A stretch of 64,000 nt of DNA. Origin: Nemertoderma westbladi. Lineage: Eukaryota > Xenacoelomorpha > Nemertodermatida > Nemertodermatidae. The notes beneath the pieces were generated by a model. The model made no database searches and was not told the origin of the DNA. It was given only the letters and a program-made list of their open reading frames with translations. Positions 35,924-45,849 of the stretch are shown piece after piece. Position 1 is the stretch's first letter, and each line of letters opens with the position of its first letter. Where the stretch lies: contig JAUCBJ010004437.1 of NCBI GenBank assembly GCA_032718475.1, forward strand, positions 1-64,000. The letters run 5' to 3'. Position numbers and translations under genes: made by a program.

Positions 35924-38287
35924 TCAGAATGGCCTGGTTGTCTCCCTCGTGTGGCGTCCCATAGGATCATTTTCATTGCCTTTGGTACGTACGTGTTCCG
36001 CCAAGAAATCCCTAAACTCCCTCCGGTTCTCTGGTGTCCACCTGTCCAGGTACCGTTGCGTATTCATAACTCCGGCGAACGATGCCGCCGTTGCTACTTC
36101 TTGATAGGTAAACGGTAGCCTTCGCTTTATGATTTCCATGTGGGTCTCCTGGTTTATGAGGAAGAAACCCCACTTGAACTCTTGGGCCTTCATGCGCTGG
36201 CGCGTCATGGCCCCGACGTCGGCCCACTCCTCGAGCCTCGTGAACTTCTCCTCGTCGCTCATCCAGTCGCACTCGCGTCCGTAGTGTCCCCGAAAGTGGC
36301 ACTTTGGACATCGGTTATGCAACCGTGGACACGCCCCCATCCTGTGACTTGGTTCTCTACAGTAGAGACAAAAGGTTCCCCGTTGGAACCGGTATAGGCA
36401 GCTGCTTTCCCGATGGGTCTGTCTCCCACAGTAGTCGCAGCCGAGTACCAATGTCTCGCGTCCCACCTCGTCTTTCGTCCCAAGCGATCTCCGCGGTCTA
36501 TGGAGTCGCTGGTAGGCGAACTTCTCTACGTTGCTCTCCCTGTTTACGTCTATCCCTCCGCCCCTCTCGGGCATCGTCTCCCCGAATACTATCCGTGGTG
36601 CCGTTCCCGGTTGCTCGCCCAACCTGATGGTGCTCCCCGCGAAATCCATCGCCGGCTCCTCGTGCACCCAGGTCCGCTTGCCGGATCTGTTCCAGAAGGC
36701 CCTCGCCCCACTGGCCGTCACCACCCTTCCGCCAACCCAGTCCGTGTCCGAGTGGCCTATCCTCTCGATGGGCGGCATCTCTCCGAACTCGTCGTCGTCG
36801 TCCTCCTCTTCCGGTAGTGTCTCCAATCCTGGTATCCCGATGGATCCACTATGTCCCTTCCCGCCTTGGCTCTCGCCCGTAGCTCTCCATCCCTCCAGCT
36901 CCCTTAGCTTCCTTGGCGGTTGGTCGCCCTCGGCGCCCGCTGGTATGGGTATCGTGTGCAACCCCGACGTCGACTGTTTCGGCGATCCCACCGTCCATCC
37001 CAATTCTCGCCCTAGAGACTCCCCCGAACTCCCTGACGAAGTCCAATGAAGTTCGTCTAGGCCCGCCTGTTCCTCGAAGCCGTAACTCTGTGCCCTGGCC
37101 TCCTCTTCCCTCTCCTCTGCTTCTATCCTCTCCCGTCTAGCGACTTCTTCCAGTCGCTTTGCTTCTCGTCTGTCCGCCTCTAGCTGCTCCCATCTCTGAT
37201 ACGGTGTATCTGTCTCCCCGTCTACCAGATGTCGGCTGTTGTAGTACACCGACTCGCCCTTCAGCCCCGGGTGGTCTACCAGACCGTCAAAGGCCACTTT
37301 AAAGGCTCTCCTGTAGCTTAGGGGTGATCCCGATAACAGAAATGCCCCTGGTTCCCTTTCGATAACTACGGTCATGAATAAGTTAAGCAAACTTATCATC
37401 ATCCAGTCCTCCTGCAGGATATATCGCTTCTGATATACCTTTATCGCTCCTCTGCGAAACTGATATACCTCCTGCTTTCCCGGTCTCGCTCCCCACTTCA
37501 GCGAGTTCGCTAGTTCTGCTCCGTATTCTTCCCTAAACTTCCCCCAATCCATTGGTTTGTGGCATACGAGCCCCAATAATTGGCCCATCGCCACCGCCCC
37601 GCATTGGCCTGAGTTCTCGACCACCCCCAATCCATCCGGTGCCGTCATAGCCATAAAGACTTTCTGCATATCCAGGAGGTTGGTGGCGTCCGGACCGATG
37701 ATCCTCTCCGCGTCCTCGCGAATCGCCGATCCCACTTTCGTCGTCGACTTCTCTCTTACTAAGACTTGTACCGCTTTTGGCAACCGGTCTAATTTCGGCC
37801 CGTCCTTCTTCCCATACGTCCCTAGGTCGAATAAGAAGATGTCCCCATTTGGCGCTGCCAAATGCAAGAGTATGGTCCTGGCCGACCCTGCCGTTCCTCG
37901 TCTCGAACCCGCTTCGTCTTCCACGGTTCCCTCGTCATCTAGGATCATATATCCTCCTCTGTTGACGGACTCTATGAATCTTTTCCAGTCCTTCCTCGGC
38001 GATTCCCTCGGATACTTCGGAATCCCGAACTTCGCCTCGTCTCCTCTCACCACGTAGTGGAAGTGTTGGAAGATCGCGTTGTCCAGCGACGGCGTCCCGT
38101 AGGTCCCGACCAACCGCTGTTCGTGCGCCTCCCGGAAGTGATCCTGCAGCGCTCGTGCCGCGTGACCCCTTTCCAACCTCTCGTAGTATCCTCTCGTCTT
38201 CTCCTCTGGGTGTCTTTCGGTGAAATCCACCAATATTTCTTTTCCTCCTGACTCCGCCTTCCTCTTTCTGATCAGCTTACTCGCCAT
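35924..38287 (-). CDS. Inner element 3' ORF: exonuclease-like region plus three CCHC zinc knuckles
   Basis: 787 residues from the ATG at 38287 (MASKLIRKRK; upstream in-frame codons are not ATG). The basic start may be a nuclear signal. Residues about 112-290 follow the pattern of DEDDy 3'-5' exonucleases (RNase D/WRN/EXD fold): motif I LDDEG (117-119 as D-x-E) before a strand with LLHLA and GDIFLFDLG; motif II KVGSAIREDAERI (Asp 192); and a motif III-like segment QEVYQFRRGAIKVY, where the usual Asp is Arg 279. Catalysis may therefore be lost. The middle is Glu/Arg-rich, then acidic. Residues about 650-720 hold three CX2CX4HX4C zinc knuckles (CDYCGRQTHRESSC, CLYCREPSHRMGAC, CPKCHFRGHYGREC), indicating RNA or DNA binding. 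No signal peptide or membrane span, so not an envelope. The exonuclease assignment is inference from motif order. Confidence 0.7.
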   Translation of the reverse strand: MASKLIRKRKAESGGKEILVDFTERHPEEKTRGYYERLERGHAARALQDHFREAHEQRLVGTYGTPSLDNAIFQHFHYVVRGDEAKFGIPKYPRESPRKDWKRFIESVNRGGYMILDDEGTVEDEAGSRRGTAGSARTILLHLAAPNGDIFLFDLGTYGKKDGPKLDRLPKAVQVLVREKSTTKVGSAIREDAERIIGPDATNLLDMQKVFMAMTAPDGLGVVENSGQCGAVAMGQLLGLVCHKPMDWGKFREEYGAELANSLKWGARPGKQEVYQFRRGAIKVYQKRYILQEDWMMISLLNLFMTVVIEREPGAFLLSGSPLSYRRAFKVAFDGLVDHPGLKGESVYYNSRHLVDGETDTPYQRWEQLEADRREAKRLEEVARRERIEAEEREEEARAQSYGFEEQAGLDELHWTSSGSSGESLGRELGWTVGSPKQSTSGLHTIPIPAGAEGDQPPRKLRELEGWRATGESQGGKGHSGSIGIPGLETLPEEEDDDDEFGEMPPIERIGHSDTDWVGGRVVTASGARAFWNRSGKRTWVHEEPAMDFAGSTIRLGEQPGTAPRIVFGETMPERGGGIDVNRESNVEKFAYQRLHRPRRSLGTKDEVGRETLVLGCDYCGRQTHRESSCLYRFQRGTFCLYCREPSHRMGACPRLHNRCPKCHFRGHYGRECDWMSDEEKFTRLEEWADVGAMTRQRMKAQEFKWGFFLINQETHMEIIKRRLPFTYQEVATAASFAGVMNTQRYLDRWTPENRREFRDFLAEHVRTKGNENDPMGRHTRETTRPF

Positions 38288-39592
38288 TCCGAACACTACA
38301 CTCGCTCACCTGTAGGGTGGTGCCTTAGCAAGGCGCAATACAGATGAGTGATGTATTAAGATGTTTCGTACAGTTCGATAATGGCCTACTTTTCTACTTA
38401 ACTGCGCCTTTCAAGCTTAATTTAATCTAATTAATTTCGGAGCTAGTAAATCAGCCTAATTTACAATTTCCGTCCGTTACTTTTATTATGTTCTAGAACG
38501 ACTTTCCTTGTGTTACCACTATTTTCCGATTTTAGCCCTATTCTATTTATTTATTTATTTTGCTTTGATTCTACTGTCCTACTACTTACTACTGCCTATG
38601 GATTTATTCTATTCTCTCTCTAATCCATATTCTGGCCTACTCAGTGGGCCTATGCAGTACAGCAGTATGCGTCGTGTGGCCACACGATTTATCCAGCTGC
38701 ACTCATATGCCCCCCTCTCGCTACTAACTCTACTTACTGCTAATTAATATCTATATCCTATTTACCCCTTTTATCTCTCACTCTCTCTCTCTAACTAATG
38801 GTACTACGTACCTACTAACTCTAACTCTAACTAGGTACTATGTACCTACTAACTCTAACTAACTATTGGTACTACGTACCTACTAACTCTAACTAACTAT
38901 TGGTACTACGTACCCTCTAACTCTAACTCTATCTAGGTACTACGTACCTACTAACTCTCTAACTATCGGTACTACGTACCCTCTAACTCTAACTAACTAT
39001 TGGTACTACGTACCCTCTAACTCTAACTCTAACTAGGTACTACGTACCTAGTAACTCTCTAACTATCGGTACTACGTACCCTCTAACTCTAACTCTAACT
39101 AGGTACTACGTACCTACTAACTCTCTAACTATCGGTACTATGTACCCTCTAACTCTAACTAACTATTGGTACTACGTACCCTCTAACTCTCTAACTATCG
39201 GTACTACGTACCCTCTAACTAACTAACTCTAGGTACTACGTACCTACTAACTAACTAACTCTAGGTACTACGTACCTACTAACTAACTAACTATCGGTAC
39301 TATGTACCCTCTAACTCTAACTAACTCTAGGTACTACGTACCTACTAACTAACTAACTCTAGGTACTACGTACCTACTAACTAACTAACTATCGGTACTA
39401 CGTACCCTCTAACTCTAACTAACTCTAGGTACTACGTACCTGCTAACTAACTAACTTTAGGTACTACGTACCTGCTAACTAACTAACTTTTATTTTTATT
39501 TTTATTTTATTTGTGTGGGAAGGGCGTCTCGCCCTCAATCCCACCCCCCTCAGTCCAAGACTTGGACGACTAAACTCCACTCTAACTCCGCT
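38288..39592 (-). other. Inner element interval between integrase and the 3' ORF
   Basis: Non-coding on the element strand. AT-rich near the 3' ORF, then the GGTACTACGTACC minisatellite at about 38795-39490. It could hold the acceptor site or promoter that lets the 3' ORF be expressed. Confidence 0.6.
38795..39490. repeat. Minisatellite built on GGTACTACGTACC
   Basis: More than twenty copies of GGTACTACGTACC or one-base variants, separated by CTAACT-type pentamer and hexamer runs. Local unit length varies from about 30 to 60 bp. Each core has GGTAC/GTACC arms with a 3-base centre, so the transcript could form a row of small hairpins. Confidence 0.93.
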
Positions 39593-40412
39593 CTAAGGTG
39601 CTCCTTCTAAGAGACAGCATTTACCTACCGCTCTCCTGTAGGTTTTTCTGTCCTTCGCACCTATCTTTCCACCTATCCGCACTTCTACCGATCGGACTCT
39701 TCCGTCCTCGTCGGAGTAGGTGTCTACAACTCTCGCCAACCGCCATTGGTTGTTGATGATAGTATCATCCGTGACGATTACGAGATCTCCCTCTCTTAAC
39801 TCCCTGTTCGGCTTCCTCCACTTGCTTCGCTTATGGAGCGTGGGTAGGTATTCTTCTACCCACCTCCTCCAATACTCTGCGCTAATTGCTTTAGCTACTT
39901 TCCAACTTTGGCGGGAGTGTATATCATCTGGGTCTACACCCCGCATATCGATGGTCGCTGGCCTTTCCATCAGGAAATGGCTAGGCGTCAACACGTCTAA
40001 TGACTCAGGGTCATCATTCTCCGGGTATAGCGGTCTGCTATTAATGATCCCCTCGCACTTCGCAAGTACTGTCCGTAAGACGTCTTCAGTGACCATGTGG
40101 GTGTTCATCAGCTTCGTCATTAGACGTTTTGAACTGCCCACGAGTCTCTCGACGCATCCTAATGTATGTGGTGCATACGGCGTCCTTCTCTCCCACTTCA
40201 CTTGTCGTCTTCTCATGGCCGCCCTGACTTCTTCTCCCTCCAAGATGTCTATGGCCTCTGCCATCTCACTCTCTGCGCCCACAAAATTGGTGCCGTTGTC
40301 GCTATATATCACTGCGATCGTCCCACCTTTGCAGTCCCTAAACCTTTCTAAGGCGTTAATGAATGCTGATGCGGTTGCATCTTGGGCGAGTTCTATCCCT
40401 ACCGCCGCGTAT
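39593..40412 (-). CDS. Inner element integrase core and C-terminal domain (-1 frame from gag-pol)
   Basis: Carries AVGIELAQDA, the second catalytic Asp in IYSDNGTNFVGA, the Glu in LGCVERLVGSSKR, RPLYPENDDPESLDVLTPSHFL, the EGDLVIV motif and the RAVGKCCLLEG ending of BEL/Pao integrases. The first catalytic Asp (CGVDMFGP) is in the gag-pol frame just upstream. The frame change happens at CGGCGG around 40402-40407 and equals one missing base. The first upstream in-frame start-like codon is TTG, so independent initiation is unlikely. Confidence 0.9.
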
Positions 40413-43400
40413 TGTTGCATACGAAGATAATACCGTAGCGTTTCTCCGTGTGTCGCATCACCTTGATCTTTATCGGCCCGAACATGTCCACACCGCAATG
40501 CGTAAATGGCGGGTCGTGCTGTCTTAACCTACTCGCCGGTAGTGGTGCCATCTCCTGTACGGCTCGTTCCTTCTTCGCTCGTCGGCAGGTCTGGCACTGC
40601 CCCACTACCGCTTTAACCTTCTTCCTTAGTTGTTTGACCCAATAGGTCCTCCTTATCTCTGTGAGGGTTCGGTTGGTGCCCCCATGCAGTATCGATTTGT
40701 GGGAGTCCCATATGATCTGGTGGACTATAGGCGATCCTGTGGGAACGATGATGGGTTTCGGTGGCACGACTATACTGTTGTTGTATCCCACCCTAGAATT
40801 CATTACTAGAATCCCATCCTCGTTGAGTTGTGGCGACAGCGTGATCAACTCGCTATCCCGTCGGAGGTGCTGTTGGTTACCGACGCGTTCCACCTCGTCG
40901 CCGTAGTTCTTGCGTTGTTCATAGCGGATCACTGCCTTGGCCGCTCCTTCCAGATCTATGGTTGTCCTGGTCTTCTTGTCCTTGCCGACTCCCGCAAGGA
41001 AATTCCCAAAGGCTCTCCAGTACGCCACTAGTTTCTTGGTCTTATACCAACTAGAACTGTAGCTGAGGAGTTTATCCGTCGGGTTATCGCACAGTTCCCT
41101 TCCTGGTTGCACGTCCCTAATCTCCCTCACCATCTGGGAGTATATCTCTTCTCCCTCTGAATCTCCTTCTCCTTCTGATACTGGTTCCGAGCCCGGGTCC
41201 ACCTTCCTCATCGGCGGCCAGGCCTCTCTATCGCTCAGAAATTGTGGCCCATGTTGCCACAATACTTCCTTCTTCAGGAAAGTGTGGCGTTCCACGCCCC
41301 TCGACAGCAAGTCCGCTGGGTTCTCATCTGTTGGGCAGTAGTGCCACCTTTCTAGTTCTGTGCTCGCCCTTATTTCGTCCACTCTATTCGCGACGAATAT
41401 CGGGTATCTCGTCTTTTCGTTGTGTAGCCAACCAAGCACTACCATGGAGTCCGTCCAGTAGTGTGTCTCCACTATGTTGGGAATTGTATCCACTAGGTAG
41501 GCTGTGGCTCTAACTCCTAGTCTCGCAGCTGTCAATTCTAACTTGGGAACAGATGCTGAATCTGGCGGCGTTGACTTAGCTTTGCTAAAGGCAAGTCTGG
41601 GCTTGTGAGGCCCCTCTCGTTGTACTAAATAGAGTGCCGCTCCGTATGCCTCTAACGACGCGTCGGAGAACATATGTAAGTCCAGATTCGTCATGTTCCC
41701 GTCCGGAAAATACACTCGCGGCATGTTGTATGTTCCCATCCTCTCCAAGTCTCCTGTCCATTTGCTCCACTGTTTCTTGATGTCCTCTGGTACCTCTACA
41801 TCCCACTCATCCTTCAATTTATATACTCTCTTGAGTATCTGTTTCCCCGTGACTAGTAGTGGGGATGCTAGGCCTAGGGGATCGTATATCCTTGCTATAT
41901 ACGATACATAACCCCTCTTCGTATGGGTGTCTGCGCCCTCCTGGCTCAGCTGATACTTCAGTTCGTCTGTTTTCCTATCCCACACGATTCCCAATGCCTT
42001 CTGCTGGGATTCCGTTCTCTTAATCGCCATGTCCTGTCCTTTGGCTGTTGTAGGGTTGTCCATGGTCGATTCTGGTTTCTTGTCTTCTATTTCCTTGATA
42101 AATTCTTCTGAACTGGATTGGAATTTGGTCAGGTTGAAGCCGGATCCTTTCAGGATGTCGCGAACCTCGCGCCCTGTTTCCAGTATCTCCTCAACCGTAT
42201 TTCCAGACTCCATACCGTCGTCTACGTAGAAGCCGCGTCTGATCATATCGACGGCCCTACTGCTATATCTATCTTCCTTCCCCTTTACCGTGTCTCTCAC
42301 TGCCATAGTCGTCGTAAATGAGGACGACTTGGCCCCCATGTTTTGTACTACCATCTTATACGCTGGTATTACCGGCGGTTCTTCTTCGCCGTTATACCAT
42401 AAGAAGCGTTGACTGTCACTATCTTCTTCCGTTACACGTACCTGGTTGAACATGCCTTCTATGTCACACGTGAAGGCGTGTTTCCCGTTTCGAAACCTAA
42501 GTAACACCTCTATGCCCGAATTGTAAATATTTGGGCCTTCCAACAGGTAATCGTTTAAGCATTTTCCGTCGGTCTTTGCCGATGCATCGACTACCATCCT
42601 CAGTTTACCTTTCTTTGGGTCTAATGCTACGTGGAGTGGCAGGTAGTATGTCCTGTCCGTATTCGGCTCGTCGACCGGTAACTCCACGGCCCATCCTTTC
42701 TCGACGTACTTCTTAATGGTTTTGTGAATGTACTCGTTCTTCTCGGGGCTCCGTTTTAGTGTTTGTTTCAGCTTGCGGAGTCTCGTGAGTACCATCCCTC
42801 TATTATCGGGTAGCGGTATCTTCGGTAGTTTCCATACCATTCCTATTGTATACCGCCCCTCATCACACGTCATCGATTCCTCCACGCTTTGTAGAGCCTG
42901 TTTGTCTTCTACCGAGGTCCCGACCCCGGTCTCTTTCAGTCCCTCAAAGTCTTGCCTGAGCAGTCTTTTAAGCTGCTCCTCTGCACCCTCATCACCCATT
43001 TCCTGCATTGTTCCCGCGAACATGCATCCTGATGTCTCCGACATCCTGAATGGTATCTTGCTCTTAATTGGACCACTCAGCGTCCACCCGAATGGCGTTA
43101 GTATAGCCACCGGGTCGCTCTGCTTGTCTTCGCCGAAGACCGTTTGCATTCTTTCGTGGGCCGTCGGGCAGTCCATTCCTACTATGATGGATACCTTCCT
43201 AACGTCCACGTCTGGGATCGAGAAGTCAATGTCGTCCAGGAATTTGTATTGCTCGACCTCGATGTTGGTTGGCCGCCTGGCATTGATGTTAATTGACTCT
43301 ATTACTTGGATGGGATCGATGGTTGCCCCATAATCGCATCCTGGTGCTACTGCTGCAATTGCGCACCGTCCTGTCCTCATCTCTAGGATCTCATCTTTGC

Positions 43401-44931
43401 TAGAGATGGTTGTTACCGCCATCCTGCTTGGCCTTGTTCTCAATCCTATTTCTTCGGCTACCCATTCCTCTACTAATGTGAAGGCAGCTCCGCTATCAAC
43501 CAGCATCAGTGTTGTTACTGATCGATTGCCTTCCCCGATCACTCGTACTGGTACTACTCCAAGTAGCACTGTTCCTCTCTTCTTCGCCCCTACTGTGCTC
43601 GTTGCCATCGTCTGGCCTCTCCTTTGGCCAAACTTGACCGGCTTCTCTTGGCATTCCCTGGCCTTGTGTCCACTCTTCACACATCGCGAGCAGATTTTAT
43701 TGCTCGACGCGTAATCTATCTGGTCTTGCCTCGGTAGCGCCTGCCAGTACCTGCAGTTCATGGTTTTATGAAGCGCATTTGCGTGTAACTGGCATTTGCT
43801 CTTTGGGTCGTAGCCCTCTTTATACAATGCATTGCGTATCGCAGTTATGTTTGTACCAAAGTCCCTACTGTTCTTATTGACTGGATTTGGCCTACTGGAC
43901 GTACTGGGGTTATGTTTATTCATGTTGTTATTGTTCCCCTGTCCGTCCCTTGATGTTGTCTTATCTTCGTTTGTCTGTGGACTTGCAGTCCCCTGCGTCG
44001 CTGCATATGGCAATGATTGCCTGAGTCTCGGTAACGCGTTCGATGTGTTGTGCTCTGGTTTTGGTCTATGGTAGTCTGTCTTTGGTCCCTTTCCCAGGCT
44101 GTCTTCACTATAGACTGGGTCCGTTATTAGTTCGGCCTCGTAATTTAAGAAGTTTGACATTTCTTCTAAACCTGGTTCCGCACCCTTCTTGTCTCGGGTG
44201 GAGAAAGCGATCTTCCTCCATTTGTTGCGCAGCCAGCTCGGTAGTGCCTGCGCTATCGTGGTGATGTTATTGGACGCGTTGAGCTCGTATGGCGCGTCTA
44301 GCGTCTTCAGCACGATCAGCGCCTTCTCGACTTTGTTAGCAAACGTCTTAATGCTAACGGGATTATCCTGTAGCCCACCCGATGTTATGCCTCTCAGCGT
44401 TTGCCTGATGATCTTGGCCGGGTGCCCGTATTCCCTATCCAGTGCCCGCCATGCTGTCGTGAAGCCGCCCTCTATTCCCTGATATTGCCTCACGATGTTG
44501 TATGCTGGGCCTCCCGTGTACACATGTAGATACTTTAGGCACTCCGCCTGCGTCAAGTTTTTTGTTAGTATTTCGTTACTATACATTCGCCGAAACTGTA
44601 AGTATTCTTCCGGCCTGCTCCCATCGAATTTGAACGGTTCCGCGGGTGGTAATTCGATCCTCGTTTTCAACGCATCGATCAACGTGGCCATCCCCATTGC
44701 CTGCGCTTCTAATGGATTCGACGGGTGCTGTATAGTTTCCCCTGTCTGGTGCGGTTCGTCCGTCCTATTTCTTGATCTTCTCTGACTCGGATATGTCATC
44801 GGGGGTAGCGGCCCCCTCCATATGTCTGTGTCACACGACCTGTTTTCGTCCAAGGGTTTCGTTGTTCTTGCTACCATCGGGGTATATTGTTGATATTGTG
44901 ATGGGGGAATGTCACCCTGTCCCCCCCCCCC
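40399..44931 (-). CDS. Inner element gag-protease-RT-RNase H-integrase N-terminus
   Basis: About 1500 residues, open from the G11 run at 44921-44931. Numbering from the GTG at 44982: gag core (115-300, FKFDGSRPEEYLQF, AWRALDREYG), Cys/His cluster (397-445, CSRCVKSGHKAREC), A17 protease (VDSGAAFTLVEEW, 495), RT with TCDIEGMFNQV (839) and YVDD (919-922), RNase H (FSDASLEAYG, KLELTAARLG, YWTDSMVVLG), integrase zinc domain (HKSILHGG ... CQTCRR) and first catalytic Asp (GVDMFGP). It stops with TAG at 40399. The first ATG in this frame is at about 44877, already inside the gag leader, which favours translation continuing from upstream frames. Confidence 0.95.
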   Translation of the reverse strand, partial: GGGGQGDIPPSQYQQYTPMVARTTKPLDENRSCDTDIWRGPLPPMTYPSQRRSRNRTDEPHQTGETIQHPSNPLEAQAMGMATLIDALKTRIELPPAEPFKFDGSRPEEYLQFRRMYSNEILTKNLTQAECLKYLHVYTGGPAYNIVRQYQGIEGGFTTAWRALDREYGHPAKIIRQTLRGITSGGLQDNPVSIKTFANKVEKALIVLKTLDAPYELNASNNITTIAQALPSWLRNKWRKIAFSTRDKKGAEPGLEEMSNFLNYEAELITDPVYSEDSLGKGPKTDYHRPKPEHNTSNALPRLRQSLPYAATQGTASPQTNEDKTTSRDGQGNNNNMNKHNPSTSSRPNPVNKNSRDFGTNITAIRNALYKEGYDPKSKCQLHANALHKTMNCRYWQALPRQDQIDYASSNKICSRCVKSGHKARECQEKPVKFGQRRGQTMATSTVGAKKRGTVLLGVVPVRVIGEGNRSVTTLMLVDSGAAFTLVEEWVAEEIGLRTRPSRMAVTTISSKDEILEMRTGRCAIAAVAPGCDYGATIDPIQVIESININARRPTNIEVEQYKFLDDIDFSIPDVDVRKVSIIVGMDCPTAHERMQTVFGEDKQSDPVAILTPFGWTLSGPIKSKIPFRMSETSGCMFAGTMQEMGDEGAEEQLKRLLRQDFEGLKETGVGTSVEDKQALQSVEESMTCDEGRYTIGMVWKLPKIPLPDNRGMVLTRLRKLKQTLKRSPEKNEYIHKTIKKYVEKGWAVELPVDEPNTDRTYYLPLHVALDPKKGKLRMVVDASAKTDGKCLNDYLLEGPNIYNSGIEVLLRFRNGKHAFTCDIEGMFNQVRVTEEDSDSQRFLWYNGEEEPPVIPAYKMVVQNMGAKSSSFTTTMAVRDTVKGKEDRYSSRAVDMIRRGFYVDDGMESGNTVEEILETGREVRDILKGSGFNLTKFQSSSEEFIKEIEDKKPESTMDNPTTAKGQDMAIKRTESQQKALGIVWDRKTDELKYQLSQEGADTHTKRGYVSYIARIYDPLGLASPLLVTGKQILKRVYKLKDEWDVEVPEDIKKQWSKWTGDLERMGTYNMPRVYFPDGNMTNLDLHMFSDASLEAYGAALYLVQREGPHKPRLAFSKAKSTPPDSASVPKLELTAARLGVRATAYLVDTIPNIVETHYWTDSMVVLGWLHNEKTRYPIFVANRVDEIRASTELERWHYCPTDENPADLLSRGVERHTFLKKEVLWQHGPQFLSDREAWPPMRKVDPGSEPVSEGEGDSEGEEIYSQMVREIRDVQPGRELCDNPTDKLLSYSSSWYKTKKLVAYWRAFGNFLAGVGKDKKTRTTIDLEGAAKAVIRYEQRKNYGDEVERVGNQQHLRRDSELITLSPQLNEDGILVMNSRVGYNNSIVVPPKPIIVPTGSPIVHQIIWDSHKSILHGGTNRTLTEIRRTYWVKQLRKKVKAVVGQCQTCRRAKKERAVQEMAPLPASRLRQHDPPFTHCGVDMFGPIKIKVMRHTEKRYGIIFVCNNTRR
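44921..44931 (-). other. Poly(G) 11 run at Arg-rich ORF to gag-pol junction
   Basis: Eleven Cs on the plus strand. Open frame continues across only if one base is read twice (-1). Confidence 0.8.
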
Positions 44932-45849
44932 ACCGGTATGTCTGGTACTGGGGTTGATGTTAATACGTTGGGGCCCATGCACCTATCCGCAACAACTCCC
45001 CCCTCCCCTGGGTATATGTTATGTCCCTGCATGCTGTAGTCATACTGCTGTGCTGGTACCGATATAGGCCTATCAGCTTCTGGCCTACCCGCCGGTATGT
45101 ATTCCGCGACTTCCGGGTTTAATTCCGTCGTTCGCGCTATCCTATCGCCTATATAGCCTCTCTCAGTATGGCCTACGGTATGTGCAGTAAGGCCTATACT
45201 ATGTCCTACAGTCTGCATGTGTTGTTCGGGATCGAAGTTTATTCTTCTTGAATAATCCTCCCCGCGGCTACCGTAATCTCGTCCGGAAGGTACATTCCGT
45301 CGGAAAGTTTCTCTCCGACCCCCCTCTCTACTGTTCTCATCCTCGTACTGGCACATCGCGTACCCTTCTCTCGGCGTGCAATGCGCCTCGCCAGGTCGCA
45401 TCTCTCCGGGGCGACGGCAATCTCCCGGAGTCCGACCCCACTGACTCTCCGTTCTCATCTCGACTACCGACGGCTCGCTGTCCGTCCTCGCTCTTCTATC
45501 GTTTGCGGCGATACTTCTACTACTGTCTTCCTTTCTTCTCCTATCAGTGGAATATTCCCGCTCGCGAGATCTCTCGTCGACCTCCCGGTTAAACCCCACT
45601 GTTCTTCTTTCCTCCTCTGGTCGGGCTCGACGCTCCGTCCGCCCTCTCGCGACGTCAACCTGTCCTTCCCTGCCCGGTCGCACGTCGCTGGGGATACTCG
45701 TAATCCCCCTATTACTTTCCGTCACCGGTTGTTGCGGTTTACCTATTTCGGCCCTCGCATTATCCGCTGACGGCTGTGGGACACTCTCTGCCCCCCCCCC
45801 CCTTCTCGCCGCTAACTCTCTGTTGTGGGGCCCTCGTAGCCCCCCCCCC
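44921..45849 (-). CDS. Inner element Arg-rich ORF (third upstream frame)
   Basis: About 310 residues, rich in Arg, Glu, Gly and Ser, with no domain I recognise. Repeated RRR and ERR clusters suggest nucleic-acid contact. The C-terminal part has several Tyr and Gly (HTVGHTERGYIGD). It opens on the C10 run at 45840-45849 (poly-G in sense) with GTG as the first start-like codon, and its last readable part overlaps the C11 run at 44921-44931, where gag-pol takes over in the -1 frame. A C12 run at 45791-45802 lies inside it without a frame change. Confidence 0.6.

Noticed and set aside
36304-38057. Several plus-strand frames opposite the inner 3' ORF
   Set aside because: Shadows of the minus-strand coding sequence in a GC-rich region; none shows a domain.
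35924-38287. Envelope gene of the inner element
   Set aside because: No membrane features; zinc knuckles and exonuclease-like motifs instead.
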